Source: Streptomyces sp. NRRL S-350
Lineage (GTDB): Bacteria > Actinomycetota > Actinomycetes > Streptomycetales > Streptomycetaceae
DNA length: 64,000 nt
Assembly (NCBI RefSeq): GCF_000719705.1
Contig: NZ_JOHO01000006.1
Span: forward strand, 1-64,000
Reading direction: 5' to 3'
The notes under the pieces were generated by a model. That model was not told the DNA's origin and made no database searches. It saw nothing but the letters and a program-made list of their open reading frames with translations. Below are positions 36,599-46,213 of this stretch, one piece after another. The translations under genes were made by a program, and so were the position numbers. How positions within the stretch are numbered: the first letter of the stretch is position 1; every line of letters begins with the position of its first letter.

Positions 36599-36657
36599 AA
36601 AAAGGCCGTTCCGTACGGCGCCAAGAGGACAGGTGGATTCGTCGCCGTACGGAACGG
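36599..36657 (-). terminator. Rho-independent terminator of aceB
   Basis: Perfect 15-bp stem (36643-36657 and 36606-36620) with a 22-base loop. On the minus strand it is followed by CCTTTTTCC. It ends only about 7 bp before the ribosome site of the allophanate-domain gene, so it may also act as an attenuator for it. Confidence 0.75.
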
Positions 36658-36724
36658 AGTAACGGGCCGCCGGAGTGCTACAGCCTGGCAGGCGGCAGCG
36701 GTGGCACCGGCGGATAGGTTGGGC

Positions 36725-38386
<1,662 letters not shown>

Positions 38387-38485
38387 GAGCAGGACACTCC
38401 TAAGCGGTTGAGCCTGGCGAAGGGAGTTCCGGTGGGAACTTCCTCGGGAACTTCCTCGATCGGAACCCACCTGTCGGCGAGTTCG

Positions 38486-38541
38486 ATTCTGTAAGGTGGA
38501 GACTAGTTTCCGCGATACAGAATTTCAACGGTTTGTTGAAA
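38486..38541. promoter_or_regulatory. aceB/allR divergent operator region
   Basis: Three nested symmetries: ATTCTGTA (38486-38493) with TACAGAAT (38516-38523); GGAGACTAGTTTCC (38498-38511, one mismatch); and the perfect TTTCAAC-GGTTT-GTTGAAA at 38523-38541. The last is the best copy of the motif found before allB, hyi and uraD. Confidence 0.65.
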
Positions 38542-38586
38542 GAGTCGCCGGGACTCTACTCCTCCCCGACAGCGAAGGGAACGCCG

Positions 38587-39384
38587 GTGGTCGCGACCCC
38601 CGACACAGCATCGACGACAGGCTCCGACCGCGCGAGCGGCGGCGTGCAGTCCGTCGAGCGCGCCTTCCAACTCCTGGAGGCACTGGCCGACTCCGGCGGC
38701 GTCGCCACCCTCAGCGAGCTCTCCACCAGTTCCGGCCTCCCGATGCCGACCATCCACCGACTGGTTCGTACCCTCGTCCAGCAGGGCTATGTCCGCCAGG
38801 ACACCGCCCGCCGCTACACCCTCGGCCCCCGGCTGATCCGACTGGGCGAGACCTCCGGCCGCCTGCTCGGCAGCTGGGCCCGCCCCTACCTGGCCGAACT
38901 CATGGAGGCCACCGGCGAGACCGCCAACCTGGCCGTCCTGGAGGGCGGCGAGGTGGTCTACGTCGGGCAGGTGCAGTCACGGCGCTCGATGCGGATGTTC
39001 ACCGAGGTGGGGCGGCGGGTCCAACCGCACTGCACCGGCGTCGGCAAGGCCCTGCTCGCCCAGCTCCCCGAGGAGGAGGCCCGCGCCGTCCTCGGCCCCA
39101 ACCCCCTGCCCGCGCACACCGAGTACACGGTCACCGACCCGCAGGAGCTGATCCGCCAGCTCGCCGAGGCCCGCGAGCGCGGCTACGTGGTCGACGACCA
39201 GGAGCAGGAGATCGGGGTCCGCTGCATCGCGCTCGCCGTCCCGGGCGCGCCGACGCCCACCGCGCTCTCGGTCTCCGGGCCGGAGGCCCGCATCCGGGCC
39301 CTGGAGGAGCAGGCCGGGGCCGCCTCACTGGTGCCGGTGATGCAGCAGATCGCCACCCGCCTGGGCCAGGTCCTCGCCCCCTGA
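38587..39384 (+). CDS. allR: IclR-family repressor, AllR candidate
   Basis: 265 aa. Winged-helix domain (VQSVERAFQLLEAL, recognition helix GLPMPTIHRLVRTL) and C-terminal effector domain (HCTGVGKALLAQLPEEE, TVTDPQEL, GVRCIALAVP). Start taken at GTG 38587, with AAGGGA 6 bases upstream; the open frame begins inside the operator. Its place beside malate synthase in a ureide cluster parallels AllR of S. coelicolor, which controls allantoin genes. The symbol is by analogy. Confidence 0.82.
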   Translation: MVATPDTASTTGSDRASGGVQSVERAFQLLEALADSGGVATLSELSTSSGLPMPTIHRLVRTLVQQGYVRQDTARRYTLGPRLIRLGETSGRLLGSWARPYLAELMEATGETANLAVLEGGEVVYVGQVQSRRSMRMFTEVGRRVQPHCTGVGKALLAQLPEEEARAVLGPNPLPAHTEYTVTDPQELIRQLAEARERGYVVDDQEQEIGVRCIALAVPGAPTPTALSVSGPEARIRALEEQAGAASLVPVMQQIATRLGQVLAP

Positions 39385-39587
39385 CGATTCGTCAACCCAC
39401 CCGTGCCGTCGGAAGGGGCCGGACGCGGCAGGGGGAGTCCGGCCGAGGACCGGCGAACACCCACCGTCCTCCTTTCGAGCGGACGGCGGGCGGGTTGTGA
39501 CCGGTCCCGTCGTCGGCTCGGCCACCCTGGTGCGGACGCGGCCCGCAACGGCGCGGGCGGCCGGGACACGAGGGCAGGGTGAGCGGC

Positions 39588-40379
39588 ATGGAGCACCGGG
39601 GAGTGCGCGGCACCGTACGGGACGGCGCGAGCGGCAGCGCGTCGGGCGGCGCCGGACGGGGCAGGGCGTCGGGCGGCGCCGGGTGGGCCGCGGCGGTTGC
39701 GGCGGGCTGCGCGGTGGCGGTCCTGGTCACCAGCCCGTCCTGGGCACTGCGGCGGCCCGAGCCGCGGCCGGCGGTGGAGGTCGTCGCGCCGGGCGCGCCC
39801 GCGGCGTCCGTGCTGCCAGCGGTGGCCGACGCGTCCACGCTGCCGGCGCCGGTCGGGGCCTCCACGCTTCCCGCTCCGGTCGGGGCTTCGACGCTTCCGG
39901 CGCCGGTCGGGGCCTCGACGCTTCCGGCGCCCGCCCTCGCCGGGCCGTCCACCCTGCCCGCCCTGGCAGCCGTGCCGTCCGACTCCGACCTGGTGGTGGT
40001 CCGGATCGACCCGGATCCGGCGGCGCCCGGCCTCACCACGACCGTCCACGCCTTCGTCGCCAACCGCGGCCCGGACACCACCGCCTCACCGTTCACCGTC
40101 GTGGTCACCCTGCCGAAGGGCGTCACCGCCGAGGGCCCGTTCTTCCCCCAGGAGTGCAGGGTCCTGGAGCACGGTCGACAGGTGCGCTGCGTCTTCGGGC
40201 CCGGCCTGCCGCCCCTGCGCAGTGCGACCGCGCTCGTCCCGGTCCGGCTCTCCCCCGAGCTGCCGGTCGGCACGCTCCACGGCGGCTCGGTCGCGGTGCA
40301 CGGCGCGGACGACCAGCGCGAGGACGGCAACCGGCAGCCGTTCGACATCACGGTCGTCGCAACGGCTGCCGGTTCCTGA
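39588..40379 (+). CDS. Secreted repeat-containing protein, unknown function
   Basis: 263 aa. A hydrophobic segment (WAAAVAAGCAVAVLV) acts as signal or anchor after a basic N-terminus. Four 9-residue repeats of the ASTLPAPVG type follow (residues about 80-120), then a beta-rich domain (DLVVVRIDPDPAAPGLTTTVHA, FVANRGPD, FTVVVTLPKGV) resembling DUF11/CARDB surface modules. Probably extracellular. An upstream in-frame GTG (39579) is an alternative start. Confidence 0.65.
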   Translation: MEHRGVRGTVRDGASGSASGGAGRGRASGGAGWAAAVAAGCAVAVLVTSPSWALRRPEPRPAVEVVAPGAPAASVLPAVADASTLPAPVGASTLPAPVGASTLPAPVGASTLPAPALAGPSTLPALAAVPSDSDLVVVRIDPDPAAPGLTTTVHAFVANRGPDTTASPFTVVVTLPKGVTAEGPFFPQECRVLEHGRQVRCVFGPGLPPLRSATALVPVRLSPELPVGTLHGGSVAVHGADDQREDGNRQPFDITVVATAAGS

Positions 40380-40440
40380 GAGCGGCTGGTCCCCGGACTA
40401 CGCGGCGGGCCCGGGTCTACGGCCGTCCGGCACCACGCGA

Positions 40441-40515
40441 GCCCGGGCCAAGCGGGCCCGGGCCAAGCGGGCCCGGGCTACGCGGACCCGGGCTACGCGG
40501 ACCCGGGACTACCGG
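40441..40515. repeat. 15-bp tandem repeats across the GH16 stop codon
   Basis: Five 15-bp units of GCCCGGGCCAAGCGG, drifting to ACCCGGGCTACGCGG. Each carries CCCGGG. The last unit contains the stop codon of the GH16 gene. Confidence 0.9.
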
Positions 40516-41804
40516 TAGACGCGGACGTAGTCGGCGGCCATGGTGATCGGGGCGGTCCCCTGCGGCGCGGGGTGGTACTTCCCCGCGCACACCGACAGGT
40601 TGAGGATCAGGTAAGCCGACCAGTTGGCGCCGACACCCTTGCCGTCCGAGAAGACCTTGACGCCGTTGACGTACCAGTCCACCGAGTTGGCGCCGTAGTA
40701 GGTGCCGACGGTCACCCACTGGTCCTTCGCGATGGCCTTCGCGTCGGTGTAGTAGTCGGGGTTGCCCGGGTTGACGTGGTTGGTCAGCTCCAGCAGGTTC
40801 GGATTGTCGGGGTGGTACTCGAAGGAGTCGATCTCCCCGTTGCCGTTCTTCCACGTCCACAGGGCCGGCCAGGCGCCGGTTCCGGAGGGCAGCTTGACCC
40901 GGGTCTCGGCGTAGTCCCCGGTCTTCACCTGGAAGCCCTCGCTGGAGCCCTCGGTGGTCAGGAAACCGGTGTTCCAGGACTGCGTGCCGTTCTCCAGTGC
41001 CGGCCCGCCGGGCGTGGCGGTGAAGGTGGCGACCCCGTTGGCGACGCTGACGTTGTTCTTGTTCAGCCAGTCCAGCTTGTTGTCGTCCGGGTTGTGGTTG
41101 CCGTACTTGTAGGCCGTGCTCTTGTCGCCGATCCAGCGCTGGCCCCAGCCGATCGGGCCGTTGAACTCGTCGGACCAGGTCAGCGACTTGCCGGCGACCG
41201 GGGAGGACGGCGCCGGGGTGGTCGGGTTCGCCGTGGCGCTCGGGGTCGCCGTGGGGGTGGCCGTAGGCGTGGGGGTGGCCGTAGGCGTGGCCGTGGCGGT
41301 CGGGGTGGCCGTCGGGGACGGGGCCGGCGTGGAGGTGCCGGTGGCGGAGACCACCAGCTGCTGCGCGGGCAGGTTGTGCCAGGCTCCGCCGAGGTCCTGC
41401 CAGAAGCCGAACTCGCTGTACGTCCCGGCGGGCAGGGTGCGCGCACCGCTGGTGAAGTTCACCCCGCTCGGGCAGATCTGCACGTTGGCGGCGTTGCCGG
41501 GGAAGTCCAGGTTGGTGCCGCGGGCGTCGCGCACACCCACACCCACGGTCTTCGCGGTGAAGCAGGCCGAGGAGTGCAGGCCGAGCGAGGCGGTGGCGGC
41601 CTGGCCCGCGACCATCGTGGCGGGGCCGAGGCGGTCCTGGGTGACGGTCGGCGCGGTGGCCGCCTGGGCACCGGCGACGGACGGCAGTCCGAGCAGGCCG
41701 GCACCGGTGACGGCGAGGGCCCCGGTGGCGGCGAGTGCGGCGTTGCGACCGCGGCGGGAGGGGCGGGCGTGGCGCGGCGCGTGGCGCTGGGCAGGCTTGG
41801 GCAT
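40509..41804 (-). CDS. Secreted family 16 glycoside hydrolase
   Basis: 431 aa. Signal peptide (twin-Arg-like SRRGR then hydrophobic stretch to PSVAGAQA), an N-terminal beta module (about 50-155), a Thr/Pro/Ala linker (157-203) of repeated TATP units, and a GH16 catalytic domain from about 207. The catalytic motif GEIDSFE has E324, D326 and E329 (ExDxxE). It probably cuts beta-1,3-glucan or a related polysaccharide. AGAGGT lies 6 bases before the ATG. No partner gene adjacent. Confidence 0.88.
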   Translation of the reverse strand: MPKPAQRHAPRHARPSRRGRNAALAATGALAVTGAGLLGLPSVAGAQAATAPTVTQDRLGPATMVAGQAATASLGLHSSACFTAKTVGVGVRDARGTNLDFPGNAANVQICPSGVNFTSGARTLPAGTYSEFGFWQDLGGAWHNLPAQQLVVSATGTSTPAPSPTATPTATATPTATPTPTATPTATPSATANPTTPAPSSPVAGKSLTWSDEFNGPIGWGQRWIGDKSTAYKYGNHNPDDNKLDWLNKNNVSVANGVATFTATPGGPALENGTQSWNTGFLTTEGSSEGFQVKTGDYAETRVKLPSGTGAWPALWTWKNGNGEIDSFEYHPDNPNLLELTNHVNPGNPDYYTDAKAIAKDQWVTVGTYYGANSVDWYVNGVKVFSDGKGVGANWSAYLILNLSVCAGKYHPAPQGTAPITMAADYVRVYR

Positions 41805-42384
41805 GAGATGACCTCTGCGACGCCTGCGAGGTGAGCTGTCGGGTTCGGGCTGCAGTTGCCCGGCCGCCTGTGGAACGGCTTCACCCCTAGCCGCGGTCCG
41901 TACGGATGAGCACACGGACCGGGCGCCGACCTTGGTTCCCCCGCTCCCGTCCGCTGTGGTGCTCGGTGACCCGCCGACGGGTGGACGGGACTCGGCGTCC
42001 CGGCGGCGGGGTCCGCGAGGGCGGACGACCGTTGCAGGCTAGGCAGACCGTCCGTGAACGGACAACTCCGTCGGCCCGGTTGTCGTGCAGCTCACAGTGG
42101 TGTCGATCAACGACGCTGCGTCGCGGCCGAGTTGGATCAATGCCGACGGTCAGGCGAGCCAGGCGTCGACCGGCTCCCACCCTCCGGGGTCCGGGCCGGC
42201 TCCACGCGGTCGCGACCGCCCGCGCCACCATGACGCCCCCCGGGCCGTGCGTCTCACGGACCGGACCTCGGCAAAGCACCGACCGAGTGCACCCGGTCGG
42301 ATAAATTGGAGGCCTGACATCTTCCGCAGTGCACAAGAGCAGTGCACGAGAGCACCGAACACGGACACGAGGAGCCGCCCCACC
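41805..42384. other. Divergent promoter region GH16 / MoaF-like gene
   Basis: 580 bases without a supported gene. It holds a palindrome GTCCGT-GA-ACGGAC (42050-42063) and, nearer the MoaF-like gene, a 13-bp direct repeat CAGTGCACAAGAG / CAGTGCACGAGAG (42327-42352). Confidence 0.5.
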
Positions 42385-42714
42385 ATGATCGTGCCCTTGC
42401 CCGCCTTCGCCGGCCGCACCTATCTCTTCCGGGCCGACAACGGCGCGGCCTTCCGCAACACCTACTCGGCCGACGGCACTCGGCTGCGCTGGGAGGGCCT
42501 CGGCGAGTCCGCGGGCCAGTGGGAGGACGTGCGGCTGCACGTCGCCGAGGTCGCGCCGGAGGTGTACTTCGTCAGCTGGACGGAGCAGAGCGGGATCACC
42601 GTCAGCCATGTGATGGACCTCGGCAAGCTGACGGTGCGGGCCTTCTGGACCTTCGAGGGCGAGGGCGGCCGGGTCGGCGAGCTGCACACCGGGACGCTGG
42701 AGCAGGTCGCCTGA
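42385..42714 (+). CDS. MoaF-related small protein
   Basis: 109 aa. FAGRTYLFRADNGAAFRNTYSADG, WEDVRLHVAEVAPEVYFVSW and TVSHVMDLGKLTV fit the MoaF/lipocalin-like family of small beta-barrels. The family name comes from a molybdenum-cofactor cluster in Arthrobacter but its biochemical role is unsettled. GAGGAG lies 10 bases before the ATG. Monocistronic and followed by a hairpin. Confidence 0.6.
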   Translation: MIVPLPAFAGRTYLFRADNGAAFRNTYSADGTRLRWEGLGESAGQWEDVRLHVAEVAPEVYFVSWTEQSGITVSHVMDLGKLTVRAFWTFEGEGGRVGELHTGTLEQVA

Positions 42715-42726
42715 GCCGCGTGACCA

Positions 42727-42761
42727 CCGCACCCCCGGGGCCTCGGGCGCCGGGGGTGCGG
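42727..42761 (+). terminator. Hairpin after MoaF-like gene
   Basis: 12-bp arms (42727-42738, 42750-42761) around an 11-base loop, 13 bp after the stop. Confidence 0.7.
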
Positions 42762-42810
42762 GTCGTTCGGCAGCCTGTTCCTCAGTCGCCCCGCCCTCGG
42801 GGCCGGCCGG

Positions 42811-42882
42811 GCGGTCAGGCGGTCGGGCGGTCGGGCGGCCAGACGGTCGGGCGGTCGGGCGGTCAGGCGGTCAGGCGGTCTG
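42811..42882. repeat. 8-bp tandem repeats across the esterase stop codon
   Basis: Nine units of GCGGTCGG/GCGGTCAG. The stop and last codons of the minus-strand esterase lie inside the array. Confidence 0.9.
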
Positions 42883-44013
42883 GTTCGGCACCTTGAGGTG
42901 CTGGGACAGCCACTCCAGCGAGGACGGCAGCAGCGCGCTCCACGTCTCGAAGTTGTGGCCGCCCTTCTCCAGCATGCTGTACGAGACCGTCATCGGGCTG
43001 CGCACCGCGTTGACGAAGGCCTCGGTCTCCTGGCGGTAGTTGCCGTCGCCCTTCTTGGTGCCGGCCAGCAGGACGGACGCCTTCGGCTGCGGCAGGTTCT
43101 TCAGCCGCCACATCAGGTTCGCCTCGTCGCGGCGCTGCCTGCTGCCGCCGAAGAGGTCGCCCGTGGTCGGGTCGTCGGCGGCCTCGTAGTAGGCGGAGAG
43201 GGCGACGGCGGTCGGGAAGACGTCCGGGTGGCGCATGGCCAGCTTGAGCGCGCAGTAGCCGCCGGTCGAGTTACCCATGAAGGCCCAGGCCTGCGGGTCC
43301 GACGACACCCGGAAGCTGGCCTGGATCGCCGAGGGCACGTCCTTGGTGAAGTACGTGTCGGACTGCGGACCGTTCGGGACGTCCTCGCACTCGGTGTCCT
43401 GCGGCAGGGCGGGCGAAGGCCGCATCAGGACCATGACGGTCGGCTGCATCCGGCCCTCCTGCAACAGCTTGAGCGCCGCACCCGGGTAGTTGAACCGGGT
43501 GATCAGGTTCTCCGCGATTCCGGGGAAGCCGGTGCTGACGATCACGGCCGGGAACTGCCGGTGGGCGTACTCCGGCTGGAAGTACTGCGGGGGCAGGTAG
43601 ACGTAGCCCTCGGTGGACAGGCGGCTGACCGCGCCGTCGATGCGGACCTTGCGGATCTCGCCGGACTGGGCGGGCTCACGGCCCAGGGCGCCGCCGCCCT
43701 TGACCGAGGCGCGGCCGATCGTCTCCACCAGCAGGCGGCCCGAGGCGTCCGCCTTGTTGTGGATGACCACCGGGCCGGTGTCGCCGGTGCCCAGCAGGTC
43801 GTCCCAACTGCTGTAGAACGCGAAGTAGTTGTTCGCCACCAGGCCCAGCGCGGCAAGCACCGTGAGCTGGGTGGCGAGCAGCGCGCCGATCCGGCCGAGC
43901 ACCGCCTGCCAGGACTTCCTGGCCAGTCTGGGCCACAGCCAGACCGTGCCGGCCATCATCACGACGGCGATCAATACGGTCAGCGCCAACACCTTGTGGC
44001 TCGTCAGACCCAT
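42871..44013 (-). CDS. Membrane-anchored esterase, paralogue of the 4.3-5.4 kb gene
   Basis: 380 aa. Two N-terminal membrane helices (about 8-28 and 45-65), then SSWDDLLGTG, which matches GNWDDLLGTG of the paralogue. Esterase D-like domain: nucleophile GNSTGGYCA, acid region GTKKGDG, His in EKGGHNFETW. Start at MGLTSH with GGGAG about 10 bases upstream. The 3' end lies in an octamer repeat. Catalytic layout is intact; substrate unknown, likely outside the membrane. Confidence 0.8.
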   Translation of the reverse strand: MGLTSHKVLALTVLIAVVMMAGTVWLWPRLARKSWQAVLGRIGALLATQLTVLAALGLVANNYFAFYSSWDDLLGTGDTGPVVIHNKADASGRLLVETIGRASVKGGGALGREPAQSGEIRKVRIDGAVSRLSTEGYVYLPPQYFQPEYAHRQFPAVIVSTGFPGIAENLITRFNYPGAALKLLQEGRMQPTVMVLMRPSPALPQDTECEDVPNGPQSDTYFTKDVPSAIQASFRVSSDPQAWAFMGNSTGGYCALKLAMRHPDVFPTAVALSAYYEAADDPTTGDLFGGSRQRRDEANLMWRLKNLPQPKASVLLAGTKKGDGNYRQETEAFVNAVRSPMTVSYSMLEKGGHNFETWSALLPSSLEWLSQHLKVPNQTA

Positions 44014-44175
44014 GTCCTGCTTGCTCCCACGCCTCGAACTCCAGTCCCCACCGCTGGGGACATCCGAGGAGGTCACCCCGGTTCCCCGGCCGGGGCGCGA
44101 GGACCAACCCTAGCGGTAGCTGGGAGAAAGCTGATGACGGCTGGGAGGGGACAGGGAGGCTGCCGGACGCCGGCG

Positions 44176-44224
44176 GACTGCGGACTGCCGACTGCCGACT
44201 GCCGACTGCCGACTGCCGACTGCC
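44176..44224. repeat. 7-bp tandem repeat array (GACTGCC)
   Basis: Seven consecutive units, the first with one mismatch, in the gap between the TetR stop and the esterase start (both minus strand). Confidence 0.9.
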
Positions 44225-44286
44225 GACGGTAGTTGCCGGCGACCGCCCGCCCGGGCATGGGCGGCGCGACCGACAAGGGCGCCGGA

Positions 44287-44907
44287 TCAGGCCACCCGCT
44301 TCCAGAGCCGCAGCCCCTCCGTGAGTTCGCGCATGCACCGCGCACCGAGGTCCCGGGGGGAACCCGGGCCGGTGGCGGGGGCGTCGGACGAGGCCCACTG
44401 CTCCAGGGCCACCCGGATCGCCGCGGTCGCCGCTGCCGCGGCCAGCCGGATCTCCAGCGGGTCGGTGTCCGCCGGGCAGCGCTCCGCGAGGACCGCGCGC
44501 AGTCGCACCTCCGACTCGGCGTGGACGCGCTGCCAGGTGCCTTCGAGTCGCGGGTCGCGCAGCAGGCTGCGGGTCCACTGCATCATTTCGGCGCCCGCCT
44601 CGTCGGCAGGCGTCAGGGACGCGGCCGCCGCGCTCTCCAGCGCCTCGCGCAGCGGCAGGTCCGCCGAGCCGTCGGCGAGCCGGTCGACCCACTGCCGCCC
44701 GCCGGCCGCGAGCAGCGGGGCGACGGCGTCCTCCTTGACGGAGAAGTACCGGTAGAAGGTGCGCAGCGAGATGCCTGCGGCGAGGGCGATCTCCTCGGCG
44801 GTGGTGGCGTCCGCGCCTCGTTCGGCGAAGAGCGCGGCGGCGGTGCGGGCGATCTCCAGCCGGGTGGTGTCACGGCGGCGCTGGTTGAGGGTGGGACGTC
44901 CGGTCAC
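44287..44907 (-). CDS. TetR-family regulator
   Basis: 206 aa. N-terminal TetR HTH (residues about 15-65: ARTAAALFAERGADATTAEEIALAAGISLRTFYRYF) and an all-helical ligand domain. GTG start. Divergent from the SDR gene at 45.0 kb, with two palindromes between, so it very likely represses that gene and itself. Confidence 0.88.
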   Translation of the reverse strand: MTGRPTLNQRRRDTTRLEIARTAAALFAERGADATTAEEIALAAGISLRTFYRYFSVKEDAVAPLLAAGGRQWVDRLADGSADLPLREALESAAAASLTPADEAGAEMMQWTRSLLRDPRLEGTWQRVHAESEVRLRAVLAERCPADTDPLEIRLAAAAATAAIRVALEQWASSDAPATGPGSPRDLGARCMRELTEGLRLWKRVA

Positions 44908-44927
44908 GGGGCCAGCCTAAGCGCACG

Positions 44928-44987
44928 GTGCCACAGTGGCACACCAAGACATTATGGCGCGTCGCGTCTTTTTGGCACGACGTGCCA
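44928..44987. promoter_or_regulatory. Paired TetR-type operators
   Basis: GTGCCAC-A-GTGGCAC (44928-44942) and TGGCACG-A-CGTGCCA (44973-44987) are perfect 15-bp palindromes with the same GTGCCA half-sites, 30 bp apart in the divergent TetR/SDR region. Confidence 0.72.
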
Positions 44988-45048
44988 CTTGGGCGTACCG
45001 TGTCCCGCGAGGTCGAGAGACCGCGAACGAACCGAACGGAGTACCACC

Positions 45049-45813
45049 ATGGAGCGCTTCAGCGGACGCAACGTCCTGATCACCGGCGGCGGCTCGGGCA
45101 TCGGTCAGGCGACCGTGCACCGGATCCTCGCCGAGGGCGGGACGGTCGTCGCCGTCGACGTCGACGAGGACGGCCTGAAGAGGACCCTGGACCGCGCGAC
45201 CGCCGACGGCACTACGGACCGCCTCACCATCCGGGTCCTGGACATCTCCGACGAGGCCGCCGTCGTCGCGGGCGTGGCCGAGGCGACAGCCGGACTGGGC
45301 GGCCTCGACGTCCTGGTCAACGCAGCCGGCATCCTCCGCTCCTCGCACACCCACGAGACCACGTTGGAGTTCTGGAACAAGCTCCTCGCGGTCAACCTCA
45401 CCGGCACCTTCCTGATGACCCGGGAGGCGCTCCCCGCACTGCTGGCCGGCGGCAAGGGCGTGGTCGTCAACTTCAGCTCCACCTCCGCGAGCTTCGCCCA
45501 CCCCTACATGGCCGCGTACGCCGCGACCAAGGGCGGCATCCAGTCCTTCACCCACGCCATCGCGTCGGAGTACTCGAAGCAGGGCCTGCGCGCGGTCTGC
45601 GTCGCGCCGGGCAGCATCGACAGCGGCATGACCAACAACCCCGGCCTGCCCGCCGACGCCGACTTCAGCCTGCTCGGCAAGCTCTGCCCCGCCCTCGGCC
45701 AGGGCTTCGCCGGCCCGGAGACCGTGGCCGGCGTGATCGCCATGCTCGCCTCCGACGACGGCGCCTTCGTCACCGGCACCGAGCTCCGCATCGACGGCGG
45801 CACCCACATGTGA
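45049..45813 (+). CDS. Short-chain dehydrogenase/reductase
   Basis: 254 aa classical SDR. Cofactor loop TGGGSGIG (residues 12-19), VDVDEDG after beta-2 (suggests NAD(H) preference), NAAG near 92, catalytic Ser in NFSSTSASF, and YAATKGG with Tyr and Lys. The C-terminal GTELRIDGGTHM is typical. It is single-gene, divergent from and probably repressed by the TetR protein. Substrate unknown. Confidence 0.88.
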   Translation: MERFSGRNVLITGGGSGIGQATVHRILAEGGTVVAVDVDEDGLKRTLDRATADGTTDRLTIRVLDISDEAAVVAGVAEATAGLGGLDVLVNAAGILRSSHTHETTLEFWNKLLAVNLTGTFLMTREALPALLAGGKGVVVNFSSTSASFAHPYMAAYAATKGGIQSFTHAIASEYSKQGLRAVCVAPGSIDSGMTNNPGLPADADFSLLGKLCPALGQGFAGPETVAGVIAMLASDDGAFVTGTELRIDGGTHM

Positions 45814-46213
45814 CCGCCCGCCCGACGGCCCCCGACGGCGGTATCCGCCTGCGGCCCCGAGGAGGGGCTGCGTCATGACGAGTCCGCCGACGAGTTCGCG
45901 GACGAGTTGGCCGACGGCTTCACCGGGCGGGGTGACGAGGATGAACCCGTGGCGGCGGTGGAGGCGAGCCGCGCGACCGTCCCGCACACGGTTGCCGGCC
46001 GCCCTGGAACCCGCCGACCGCAAGCGCGGCGCCGCCGCCGGAACCGACGGCGGAACCGGAACCGACGCCGGACCCAGGACCCAGGACCCAGGACCGGGAC
46101 CGGAACCGACCGGGCTCGGCGACGCAGGGGCCGGAGGGTTGCTCGGGTTCAAGTCCCGGCGGAGGAGCCCGGCCGCCGGAGCGGGGACGACGTGGGGGCC
46201 GGATCCGCGGGGC
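45814..46213. other. Intergenic region, no supported gene
   Basis: 400 bases between convergent genes. Contains three 7-bp GACCCAG units (46071-46091) and a T-arm-like sequence near 46144. No ORF here has convincing family features. Confidence 0.5.

Noticed and set aside
41230..41340. Short repeats that might be a CRISPR array
   Set aside because: They encode the Thr/Pro linker of the GH16 enzyme; units are too short and have no spacers. None of the other repeat arrays has spacer-repeat structure either.
45870..45970. Minus-strand peptide with RLHRRHGF resembling the end of a GNAT acetyltransferase
   Set aside because: Only about 10 residues match and no acetyl-CoA motif is present; too weak to call a pseudogene.
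46120..46170. tRNA-like T-arm (GGGTTCAAGTCCC) suggesting a tRNA or att site
   Set aside because: The T-arm stem fits, but no matching 5' acceptor, D-arm or anticodon stem lies upstream and no integrase is nearby; probably chance.
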